DNA of 64,000 nucleotides. Origin: Prosthecomicrobium sp. N25. Lineage in GTDB: Bacteria; Pseudomonadota; Alphaproteobacteria; Rhizobiales; Ancalomicrobiaceae. Every line of letters begins with the position of its first letter. Within the stretch, counting starts at the first letter, position 1. Shown in pieces: positions 49,135 to 57,628 of this stretch. The stretch spans positions 903,418-967,417 of the forward strand of contig NZ_JBBCAT010000001.1 of NCBI RefSeq assembly GCF_037203705.1, written 5' to 3'. The notes beneath the pieces were generated by a model that had not been told where the DNA came from, searched no databases, and saw only the letters and a list, made by a program, of their open reading frames with translations. The position numbers and the translations under genes were made by a program.

Positions 49135-49209
49135 TCACCAGCCCATGAAGTACATGAGGATGAGGAGTGGGATCGGAACCCCGAGAAGCAGCATGATGAG
49201 CCAACGCAT
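49135..49209 (-). CDS. 24-residue membrane microprotein
   Basis: The frame MRWLIMLLLGVPIPLLILMYFMGW, ending in TGA, spans the membrane once. The ATG has a good ribosome site (GAGGTGA, four bases upstream). It lies 50 bp downstream of the -10 element of a perfect EcfG promoter. It is therefore the first gene of the unit that continues with the DUF883 and holin-like genes. Tiny peptides of the pattern basic-W-hydrophobic-GVPIP-hydrophobic occur in related genomes. Function unknown; a role as a membrane stress effector or partner of the DUF883 protein is inference. Confidence 0.7.
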   Translation of the reverse strand: MRWLIMLLLGVPIPLLILMYFMGW

Positions 49210-49258
49210 GTCGTCACCTCGAAGTCTGCGGGCGGGATTGCCCTTCTTCGTGGTTCCC

Positions 49259-49283
49259 AACGCTCCGGTGAAGGTTTGGTTCC
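49259..49283 (-). promoter_or_regulatory. EcfG promoter of the microprotein-DUF883-holin unit
   Basis: Minus strand GGAAC (49283-49279), 16-bp spacer, CGTT (49262-49259). It lies between the Crp-type gene stop (49318) and the microprotein. Confidence 0.85.
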
Positions 49284-49317
49284 TCAAGGAGAGTCGCCGC
49301 GCCGGGCGCCGGGGCCG

Positions 49318-50070
49318 TCAGATCAGCGGCCGGCGCTCCGGCCGGGTCGGGTCGACCTTGGCGATCCTGAGCAGGACCCGCTCGTCCTCGATGCGCAGCG
49401 TGCGCCCGACCAGCGTGATGCAGCCCGAGGTGCGGAGCCGCTGGAGCGTCTTGTTAAAGCTGACGAGCGACATGCCGAGCGTGTCGGCGAGATGCTGCTG
49501 GCGCATCGGCAGCTCGACCCCCGCCGAGGTGTCGAAGCCGGCTTCGCGGGCGCGGACCGCCAGGTGCCAGAGCAGATAGGCGATCCGCTCGGTCGCGGTC
49601 CGCCGGCCGACCGCCAGCAGATGGCTGTCCAGGAAGCGCTCCTCGCGGGCCGCCAGCCATGCGATGTCGAGCCCGAGCGTCGGCTGCGAGGCGAAGAGCT
49701 CGAACAGGCGGGCGCGGGAAAAGACGCAGAGCCGGAGAGAAGTCAGCGCCTCGACGCCGTGCTCCATCGACTTCGCCAGCGTGTTCTGCAGGCCGATGAA
49801 ATCGCCCTGGAGGGCGTAGTTCAGGATCTGCCGGCGGCCGTCGGGCAGCGTCTTGTAGCGGAAGGCCCAGCCGTCCAGGATCGTGAACAGGTGCGGGGAA
49901 TTGGCGCCCTCCTGATAGATGGTCGCGCCCGCGTTGGCGTTGAGCTCGCCGATCTTGAAGGACTGGATGAACGCAATCTCCTCCGGGCTGCCGTTCGAGA
50001 AGACGGGCAGGCGCCGGAGGGGGCACTCGAAGCAGGGGATCTGGCGAGAGGGCGGAACGACCGCCGACAT
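49318..50070 (-). CDS. Crp/Fnr-family transcription regulator
   Basis: 250 residues: a cyclic-nucleotide-binding-type beta-barrel (about 20-140; IYQEGANSPHLFTILDGWAF, LQGDFIGLQN), a dimer helix, and a C-terminal winged helix (LPMRQQHLADTLGMSLVSFNKTLQRLRTSGCI). Only two N-terminal cysteines occur (CFECPLR), so a FNR [4Fe-4S] cluster is unlikely. GGAG precedes the ATG. It sits inside the stress locus, divergent from a receiver protein. The effector is unknown. Confidence 0.9.
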   Translation of the reverse strand: MSAVVPPSRQIPCFECPLRRLPVFSNGSPEEIAFIQSFKIGELNANAGATIYQEGANSPHLFTILDGWAFRYKTLPDGRRQILNYALQGDFIGLQNTLAKSMEHGVEALTSLRLCVFSRARLFELFASQPTLGLDIAWLAAREERFLDSHLLAVGRRTATERIAYLLWHLAVRAREAGFDTSAGVELPMRQQHLADTLGMSLVSFNKTLQRLRTSGCITLVGRTLRIEDERVLLRIAKVDPTRPERRPLI

Positions 50071-50201
50071 GGAATTCGGCTCCGCTATGTCAAACTTTAA
50101 TGCGCGCCCGGGTCCGAAGGAGCAAAGAGGACGGCCGAGGCCCGCCGCGCTGCGGACGGCCTCGATCCCCCATTGCCCGACCCCGGAGGACGCGACCCAC
50201 C

Positions 50202-50621
50202 GTGCCGCCGCCACAGACCCCGTCCGGCCCCGAAGGCGCCTGGACCGCCCTGGTCGTCGAGGACGAGGCCATCATAGCCGCCGGGATCGAGGAGATCCTG
50301 CTGGAACTGGGAGCACGGCGCGTTCGCGTGGGGCGCAGCCCGGCGTCCGTCCTGCTCGACGAGGAGGTCCCCGACCTGGCGGTGATCGACTGGCGTCTTC
50401 GGACGGGCACGGCCGCGGATCTCGTTCCGCGGCTGCTCGAGGTGGGCACGTCCGTGGTGATCGTCACCGGTGCGCATCCCGACGATCTGGGGGACGTGGC
50501 GGCTCGGGGCATTCCGATCCTGTCGAAGCCGTTCCGGGACGACTTCCTGGCCGCCACGATCCGCGCGGTGCTGGAGCGCCGCCGCGAGGAGCGTAGGGCC
50601 GGGACGCCGGACCAGGCCTGA
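50202..50621 (+). CDS. Stand-alone receiver-domain response regulator (139 aa)
   Basis: 139 residues from a GTG with GGAGG twelve bases upstream; longer starts are possible. The receiver has an acidic pocket (VVEDEA), a phosphoacceptor Asp (LAVIDWRLRTG), Thr (VIVTGAHP) and Lys (LSKPF). It has no output domain. Single-domain receivers (SdrG/MrrA type) act in phosphorelays of the alphaproteobacterial stress response, but this one lacks the PFxFATGY motif of that group. Its position between the Crp-type gene and ecfG suggests a link to the locus. Confidence 0.85.
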   Translation: MPPPQTPSGPEGAWTALVVEDEAIIAAGIEEILLELGARRVRVGRSPASVLLDEEVPDLAVIDWRLRTGTAADLVPRLLEVGTSVVIVTGAHPDDLGDVAARGIPILSKPFRDDFLAATIRAVLERRREERRAGTPDQA

Positions 50622-50628
50622 TCCGGGC

Positions 50629-51231
50629 TCAGATGGTAGTCCAGGGCGTGCGCGTCCCGTTCTCGGCGCCGACCGCCTGCGACTGCCGCTCCGGCCCGAA
50701 TTCCTCGGCCGAGTTGACGGCGAGCAGTTCGAGGAGGCGGTTGCGCGCGCGGTTGACGCGGCTCTTGATGGTGCCGACCGCACAACCGCAGATCTCCGCC
50801 GCCTCTTCGTACGAGAAGCCGGACGCGCCCACCAGCACCAGCGCCTCGCGCTGGTCCGGAGGAAGCTTTTCGAGGGCGGTGCGGAAGTCGTCGAAATCCA
50901 TGCGCCAGGGCTGCTCCGGCTGGGACACCAGACGCGCCGCGGCCATGCCGTCGACGTCCTGGACCTCGCGCTTGCGCTTGCGGTACTGGGAGAAGAAGGC
51001 GTTGCGAAGGATGGTGAAGAGCCAGCCCCTGAGGCTCGTTCCCTCCGTGAAGGAATGGAACGCGGCCCAGGCCTTCACGAGCGTCTCCTGCACGAGATCG
51101 TCGGCCCGGTCCGCATCGCCGCAGAGCGAGATCGCGAAGGCGCGCAGCGACGGGATCTCGGCGATCAGCGCGTCCTTCTGGCTCTTGCCGGGCAGCGGCC
51201 GCGCCTCGGCGGCCTTCATGGGGGCCGTCAT
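50629..51231 (-). CDS. ecfG: ECF sigma factor EcfG (general stress response)
   Basis: 200 residues: sigma2 region (LRAFAISLCGDADRADDLVQE, then SLRGWLFTILRNAFFSQYRKR) and sigma4 region (LEKLPPDQREALVLVGASGF, YEEAAEICGCAVGTIKSRVN), the EcfG/RpoE4 subgroup. It directs RNA polymerase to GGAAC-N16/17-CGTT promoters. The start overlaps the nepR3 stop (ATGA), the usual nepR-ecfG layout that keeps sigma and anti-sigma in step. AAGGA precedes the ATG. It is the only sigma factor in the window. Confidence 0.95.
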   Translation of the reverse strand: MTAPMKAAEARPLPGKSQKDALIAEIPSLRAFAISLCGDADRADDLVQETLVKAWAAFHSFTEGTSLRGWLFTILRNAFFSQYRKRKREVQDVDGMAAARLVSQPEQPWRMDFDDFRTALEKLPPDQREALVLVGASGFSYEEAAEICGCAVGTIKSRVNRARNRLLELLAVNSAEEFGPERQSQAVGAENGTRTPWTTI

Positions 51232-51470
51232 CGCGCGTTCCTTTCGAGGCCGCGCGCACTCGTGCCATGGGCCCGCGGGGTGTCGAACACGCCCGGGGGC
51301 GGGTCCAGGTTCCCGTCGTCGAGCGCGTCGATGAGAGCCTTGAACCGGTCGGGAATCGGCTCGGACAAGGTCTCGTCGTAGATCTTGCGGAGTTGGCGTC
51401 CGAGGTGCGCCTGCAGGTTCGCCTCGAGGGCGGCGGCCTGCCCCTTTTGTCGTCTTTGTGTGTCTTTCAT
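51228..51470 (-). CDS. nepR: NepR-family anti-sigma factor (paralogue 3, cognate to EcfG)
   Basis: 80 residues: core LEANLQAHLGRQLRKIYDETLSEPIPDRFKALIDALDD, the best NepR match of the three, with short flexible ends. Its stop overlaps the ecfG start (ATGA), so it is the likely primary anti-sigma factor. A perfect EcfG promoter lies 60 bp upstream (autoregulation). The ribosome site is weak, which may limit NepR relative to EcfG. Confidence 0.93.
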   Translation of the reverse strand: MKDTQRRQKGQAAALEANLQAHLGRQLRKIYDETLSEPIPDRFKALIDALDDGNLDPPPGVFDTPRAHGTSARGLERNAR

Positions 51471-51532
51471 GATGCTCGCGTCGATATCCCCGCTTCGAGT
51501 TCACCCGCCGGGCGCCCGACCATGCGGGTGTC

Positions 51533-51557
51533 AACGCGCCGGGTCCCGTTCGGTTCC
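51533..51557 (-). promoter_or_regulatory. EcfG promoter of nepR3-ecfG
   Basis: Minus strand GGAAC (51557-51553), 16-bp spacer, CGTT (51536-51533). Shows that ecfG controls its own operon. No EcfG site is seen on the plus strand for the divergent phyR2. Confidence 0.87.
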
Positions 51558-51640
51558 CGTCCTCGCCGCGATCACCGCTGGATCGCTGGTACTGACCTGA
51601 CCGGCATTATATATGAATGTGTCGAACTGGAGGGAACGAC

Positions 51641-52441
51641 ATGTCCATGGCCGCCCTGGTGGGCCCTCAAGTGCCGTTCCTGAGACGGTTCGCCCGCGCG
51701 CTCACCGGCAGCCAGGACCTCGGCGACCTGGCGGTCACGCGGCTGCTGGAGCGCCTGGCGGTCGAGCCGGGGCTCATAGACCGCGACCTGGAGCCCCGCG
51801 TCGCCGTCTACCGGGCTTTCGTGCGGCTGTGGAACGCGGCGCCCGGCCAGGTGGTCTCGCGGGCCGAGGCGGCCGGCTCGCTCGCCGACCACCGGCTCCG
51901 CGCCATGACCCCGCTGCCGCGCCAGGCCTTCCTGCTGACCGCCGTTGAGGGCTTCGACGAGGAGGATGCGGCCGAGATCCTCGGGCAGAGCCCGGCCGCC
52001 CTGGCCGAGCTGCTCGTGGAGGCCGGCCGCGAGATCGGCGCCCAGGTCGCCACCCGCGTGCTGGTGATCGAGGACGAGCCCATCATCGCCATGGAACTCG
52101 AGAGCCTCGTGGAATCGCTTGGCCACACGGTGATCGGGAACGCGCGCACGCACGCAGAGGCGCTGAGCCTCGTCCGGTCCGAGCATCCCGGGTTGATCCT
52201 CGCCGACATCCGCCTAGCGGACGGCAGCTCCGGCCTCGATGCGGTCAACGAGATCCTCCGGATCGCCGAGATGCCGGTCATCTTCATCACGGCCTTTCCC
52301 GAGTACCTGCTGACCGGCCGCCGGCCGGAGCCCGCCTTTCTCATCACCAAGCCGTTCCGGGGCGACATGGTGCGGGCCGTCATCAGCCAGGCTCTCTTCT
52401 TCGACACCCGTCCCCGTTCCGGCGCGACCTTGCCGGTCTGA
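51641..52441 (+). CDS. phyR: PhyR-type response regulator, paralogue 2
   Basis: 266 residues with the same two-part plan as phyR1: sigma-like 1-130 (VPFLRRFARALTGSQDLGD, LPRQAFLLTAVEGFDEEDAAEILG), receiver 138-255 with E144-E146, phosphoacceptor D189 (ILADIRLAD) and K237 (ITKPF). It sits divergent to nepR3-ecfG and just before the HWE kinase, the classical place of PhyR, so it is probably the orthologous one. GGAGGG lies six bases before the ATG. Unlike phyR1 it has no visible EcfG promoter. Confidence 0.95.
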   Translation: MSMAALVGPQVPFLRRFARALTGSQDLGDLAVTRLLERLAVEPGLIDRDLEPRVAVYRAFVRLWNAAPGQVVSRAEAAGSLADHRLRAMTPLPRQAFLLTAVEGFDEEDAAEILGQSPAALAELLVEAGREIGAQVATRVLVIEDEPIIAMELESLVESLGHTVIGNARTHAEALSLVRSEHPGLILADIRLADGSSGLDAVNEILRIAEMPVIFITAFPEYLLTGRRPEPAFLITKPFRGDMVRAVISQALFFDTRPRSGATLPV

Positions 52442-52446
52442 CCGGC

Positions 52447-52471
52447 GGAACCGGCTCGGCCCTGAGGTGTT
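52447..52471 (+). promoter_or_regulatory. Weak EcfG-like site before the sensor kinase
   Basis: GGAAC (52447-52451), 16-bp spacer, TGTT (52468-52471): one mismatch in the -10 element. It begins six bases after the phyR2 stop and 145 bp before the kinase start. Confidence 0.35.
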
Positions 52472-52616
52472 GTAGGGTCGGGTCCGAGGCGCGCCGCGCC
52501 GGTCGGCTACCTCGTCGTCGCCCGCATGGGGGCGCAAGACGGGACCCCGTCCGGCTGCCGAACTTCGGCCCATCGCGCCGGCGCCGGCCCCGTTCGGCCT
52601 ACCAGAGGTGATCGCG

Positions 52617-54497
52617 TTGCAGGCAGCCATCGACGTCCTGTTCGGATCGACGGCCATGTCTCCGCTCGGGGTGGCGCTGGCCTGGCGCAGCGAACCGATC
52701 GCCCTGATGATCCTCGGTGAACTCGCCCTTGCGGCCGCCCTGGTGACCGTTGCCGTGTTGGCCGCGCGCCGCCTGGGCGGACTCGAGTCTTCGTCCCTTC
52801 GCCGTCTCGTCCTGTTCGCCGCCGGCCTCGGTGTCCTCGCCCAGGCCGTCGCGATCGTCGTGTTCTGGCAGCCCGCCTACGGCGTGCTCGGACTCGCCCG
52901 CCTGGCTTTCGGGCTCCTGGCCGCTTTCGCCGCGGTGAGGTTTGCGTCGGGGCTCATGCGCCGCAGGGACAAGGACGCCTCTGATGGCCGCAGGCTCGCC
53001 CAGGAGGCCGACCGCGACCGGCGCCTCGTGCTCGAGCTCCGCGAGAGCAACGCCGAACTGGAACGCCACGTGGAGGCACGGACGCGGGAGCTCGTGGAGG
53101 CGAAGGATCGCTTCGAGGCCGCGCTGGCCGGCTCCCGGATCACCGTGGCGACCCAGGACCGGGACCTTCGCTACCGGTGGGTCCACAACCCCCCGCTCGG
53201 GCGCAACGCCGAGGACCTCCTCGGCCGCTCCGACGCCGACATCCTGCCCGACGATGCCGCCGCGCAACTGAACGCCGTCAAGTTCGGCGTGATGAACACG
53301 GGCCAGCCCGCATCCACGGAAATCGAGGCCTTCGACCCCGCACGCGGCCGCATCTGGCTGCGCGTCCACGTGTCGCCGCACACCGTTGCCGGCCAGGCGG
53401 TCGAGGGAGTGCATTCCGTGGTGATCGACGTCACGGACGAGCGCCGCCGCGCCGACATGCTCGAGCACGTGACCCAGGCGCTCGCCGAGGCGAACGCGCG
53501 CTTTGACACGGCTCTGGGCGGCTCCAACATCTCCATGTTCCGCCAGGACCGCGACCTCCGCTACACCTGGATCCACAACCCGCCCCCCGGGATCAGCGCC
53601 GAGGACTTCCTCGGCCGCGATGACGAAGCCTCGCTGCCGGAGCCCGCCGCCCGGGCCCTCGTGCCCGCCAAGCGCCGCGTCATGGAGACCGGGGCGCCCG
53701 ACCGGCTCGAGTTCGCCCTGAGGGTCGGGGACGCGGTCCGCTGGTTCGACATGCGCATCGAGCCCCTCGCCGAGCGCCACCGCATCGTCGGCCTGATGTC
53801 CGTGGCGATCGACATCACCGACCAGAAGGAACACCAGCAGCAGATGAAGGTGGTCATGCGCGAGCTGACCCACCGCTCCAAGAACCTGCTCGCCGTCGTC
53901 CAGGGCATCGCCCGCCAGACGGCGCAGACCGTCGAGGACCTGCCGACCTTCGTGGACCGCTTCGGCGCCCGGCTGCAGGCGCTGGCCCGCGCCCACGACA
54001 TCCTCGTCGACGAGTCCTGGCGTGGCGCATCGCTCGACGAGCTGATCGCGAGCCAGCTCGGCCACGTCATCGAGAAGGCCGACGATCGCCTCGACGACCG
54101 GGGCGAGCGCGTCATGCTGAAGCCGGAGGCGGCCCAGAACGTCGCGCTCGCGCTCCACGAACTGGCCACCAACGCGGCCAAGTACGGCGCCCTGTCCACC
54201 CCCGACGGGCGCATCGCCGTGCGCTGGGGCCTGCACGAGCCCGAGCCGGCCGACAGCGGCGCTGCACCCACCTTCGAGATCACCTGGCAGGAGCGCGGCG
54301 GCCCCCCGGTCGCCGAGCCGAAGCGCAAGGGCTTCGGCCGCCTGATGATCGAGCGGCTCGTGCCCCGCGCCATCGACGGCACCTCGGAACTCGTCTTCGA
54401 CCCGCAGGGGATCCGCTGGACGCTGCGTTTCCCGACCGAATACCTCGCCGAGGTCACGCCGCGCCCGGACAGGGCGACCACGCCGGCCGTCTCGTAA
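52617..54497 (+). CDS. PAS-containing HWE-family sensor histidine kinase of the general stress response
   Basis: 626 residues with a TTG start (AGAGGTGA six bases upstream); an in-frame GTG nine bases earlier is the alternative. Order: about three membrane segments (25-110), coiled coil (120-165), two PAS-like domains (165-275, 295-402), then the HWE kinase with phosphoacceptor H419 ([10 protein letters not shown]), [12 protein letters not shown] (N box) and TWQERGG (the W-x-E of HWE). Such kinases phosphorylate PhyR (PhyK/LovK type). The two PAS domains share WVHNPP / WIHNPP, suggesting internal duplication. The signal is unknown. Confidence 0.92.
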   Translation: MQAAIDVLFGSTAMSPLGVALAWRSEPIALMILGELALAAALVTVAVLAARRLGGLESSSLRRLVLFAAGLGVLAQAVAIVVFWQPAYGVLGLARLAFGLLAAFAAVRFASGLMRRRDKDASDGRRLAQEADRDRRLVLELRESNAELERHVEARTRELVEAKDRFEAALAGSRITVATQDRDLRYRWVHNPPLGRNAEDLLGRSDADILPDDAAAQLNAVKFGVMNTGQPASTEIEAFDPARGRIWLRVHVSPHTVAGQAVEGVHSVVIDVTDERRRADMLEHVTQALAEANARFDTALGGSNISMFRQDRDLRYTWIHNPPPGISAEDFLGRDDEASLPEPAARALVPAKRRVMETGAPDRLEFALRVGDAVRWFDMRIEPLAERHRIVGLMSVAIDITDQKEHQQQMKVVMRELTHRSKNLLAVVQGIARQTAQTVEDLPTFVDRFGARLQALARAHDILVDESWRGASLDELIASQLGHVIEKADDRLDDRGERVMLKPEAAQNVALALHELATNAAKYGALSTPDGRIAVRWGLHEPEPADSGAAPTFEITWQERGGPPVAEPKRKGFGRLMIERLVPRAIDGTSELVFDPQGIRWTLRFPTEYLAEVTPRPDRATTPAVS

Positions 54498-54624
54498 ACC
54501 CTACCGGTTACCATTAAGCGTCCGTTCTTCCCCCCTCCGTATTTCCTTCCATCCACTACACGTCTATTCAAGATTTCTGTTGCAATGTCGCCTTCCAGGC
54601 CGAAGACATTGGAGGCGACGGTCC

Positions 54625-55686
54625 ATGTTCACGAGGTTGCTCGAGCTTGCGAGGGAGGGCTCGACCGAGAAGCGGCGGGAGCTGTTCGTCGCGGTCTCGG
54701 ACCTGTTCGTGGAGGGCGTGGACCGTTACAGCGACCGCGAGGTGGTCCTCTTCGGCGAAGTCCTCGGGCGGCTCCTGGAAGCTGCGCCGATCGAGGACCG
54801 GATCGCCGTATCCCGGAAGGTCGCACCCATGTCCAAGACCCCGCGCGACTTCGTCCTGAGGCTCGCCGACGACGAGGCTCCGGTGGCCGAGCCCGTGCTC
54901 GAACGATCCCCCGTCCTGACGGTTGCCGACCTGATCGAGCTCGCCGGCCGCAAGAGCGACGATCATCGCGTCGCCATCGCGCGGCGCCCGGTGCTCCCCG
55001 AGGTCGTGACCGACATCCTCGTCGACCGCGGCGGCCCGATCGTGCTCGAGACCGTGACCGAGAACCAGGGCGCCCGCTTCTCCGGCCGCTCGCAGTCGCT
55101 GCTCGCCGAGCGCGCGGCCGCCAGCCGCCGCCTCGCCGAGGCCTTCGCACGCCGTACCGACTTTTCGCCGACCCTGATCGACGGGGTCGTCCGCATCCTG
55201 ACACCGGCCGCCCGGCGCTCCCTCGGGGAGCGCGCCGATGTCGACGGTCTCGTCGACGACGCGGTGACCACGCTCGCCTTCGCCCGCGCCGAGGCGCAGC
55301 GGCAGCGCATGGAGGCCCGCGGCTTCGCCGCCGACATCCAGGACGGCCGCCGGGGGATCGACGAGATCCTGTCCCTGCTGGTCGGGCAGCGCCGCGTGCT
55401 CGACATCGCTTGCGTGCTGTCCGTGCTCGCCGAGGTGCCGGAGAGCCACGTCGCCAACGCCATGCAGAAGCCGAGCGGCACGGCCGTCGCGGTGATCTGC
55501 AAGCATCTCGACGTGTCGCCCGCCGTCTATGCGGAGTTGGCGCGTCTGCGCGGCGACCGCCTGTGCCTCAGCGAGGACGAGATCGACCTGATGCTGTTCG
55601 AGTACCGGGACATGACCCCCGGCACCGCCGACCGCGCCCTCAAGTTCCACCAGAAGCGGAATACAAGCCGGTACGGCCGGTCCTGA
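54625..55686 (+). CDS. DUF2336 family protein
   Basis: 353 residues from [13 protein letters not shown], with GGAGG nine bases before the ATG. The whole length is helical repeats typical of DUF2336 ([44 protein letters not shown]). The family is largely alphaproteobacterial and its function is not established to my knowledge. It follows the kinase gene by 127 bp and precedes fumC by 77 bp on the same strand. No membrane segment or signal peptide. Confidence 0.85.
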   Translation: MFTRLLELAREGSTEKRRELFVAVSDLFVEGVDRYSDREVVLFGEVLGRLLEAAPIEDRIAVSRKVAPMSKTPRDFVLRLADDEAPVAEPVLERSPVLTVADLIELAGRKSDDHRVAIARRPVLPEVVTDILVDRGGPIVLETVTENQGARFSGRSQSLLAERAAASRRLAEAFARRTDFSPTLIDGVVRILTPAARRSLGERADVDGLVDDAVTTLAFARAEAQRQRMEARGFAADIQDGRRGIDEILSLLVGQRRVLDIACVLSVLAEVPESHVANAMQKPSGTAVAVICKHLDVSPAVYAELARLRGDRLCLSEDEIDLMLFEYRDMTPGTADRALKFHQKRNTSRYGRS

Positions 55687-55763
55687 TCCTGGCGGCGGCC
55701 CCGCCGCCTCGCCATATGCCCCGGAGGGCCGCAAGTTGCGCGGCCGCTGCCGGAGGCCGCCCC

Positions 55764-57173
<1,410 letters not shown>

Positions 57174-57233
57174 TCGGGCCGGGCGGATAGCATCCACCGG
57201 CGAAGCATTCACCGAGTCATCAGCGCTTCTCTC

Positions 57234-57322
57234 TCTGTCATGCCCGGGCTTGTCCCGGGCATCCAGACCGCGCGCTCAGTCTTCGCGAGGTGCATTGCCG
57301 GGGCGAGCCCGGCAATGACAGA
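57234..57322. repeat. REP-like palindromic repeat downstream of fumC
   Basis: Two 9-bp palindromes (57240-57262, ATGCCCGGG...CCCGGGCAT, and 57294-57316, ATTGCCGGG...CCCGGCAAT) lie within a larger inverted repeat (TCTGTCAT at 57234-57241, ATGACAGA at 57315-57322). This is the form of intergenic REP/BIME-like elements common in Hyphomicrobiales genomes. It may also act as the fumC 3' hairpin. Confidence 0.75.
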
Positions 57323-57368
57323 TCGAAACGTCGGACCTTGTCGGGGCCGTTGGGGATAGGCCGCGGCC

Positions 57369-57548
57369 TCACCGGTCCTGCTGGTAGCCCTGGTTGGTCG
57401 TGTTCTGCTTAATGTTGCCCCAGCGGCCCTCTTCCTCGAGGTTGTCGGGCCGCTTCTCGACCGACGTGTCGGCCTCCGGGCGCTCGGCGTCGCCGGTGCC
57501 CTTGGGGCTGCGCTGGTCCTTCGGCACGGGGGGCATCTTGGCTGTCAT
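57369..57548 (-). CDS. Small hydrophilic stress protein (59 aa)
   Basis: 59 residues, highly charged and proline/asparagine-rich: MPPVPKDQRSPKGTGDAERP near the start and NIKQNTTNQGYQQDR at the end. No hydrophobic core, so probably intrinsically disordered. The C-terminal KQNTTNQGYQQDR motif recurs in small alphaproteobacterial proteins of unknown function. AGGGAG precedes the ATG, and an EcfG-type promoter (17-bp spacer) ends 22 bp before it, so it is almost certainly a general-stress gene. Confidence 0.85.
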   Translation of the reverse strand: MTAKMPPVPKDQRSPKGTGDAERPEADTSVEKRPDNLEEEGRWGNIKQNTTNQGYQQDR

Positions 57549-57570
57549 GGCTGTCTCCCTTTCGGGAGCC

Positions 57571-57596
57571 AACGTCCCGGGCCGGAAGGCGGTTCC
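57571..57596 (-). promoter_or_regulatory. EcfG promoter of the 59-residue stress gene
   Basis: Minus strand GGAAC (57596-57592), 17-bp spacer, CGTT (57574-57571); the -10 element ends 22 bp before the ATG at 57548. Confidence 0.78.
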
Positions 57597-57628
57597 GGCC
57601 CGGTTCGGGGGGAGGGCAGGGGGGCGGG

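Noticed and set aside
49318-50070. Crp-type regulator as an oxygen-sensing FNR/FixK protein
   Set aside because: Only two N-terminal cysteines are present, not the four needed for an FNR iron-sulfur cluster.
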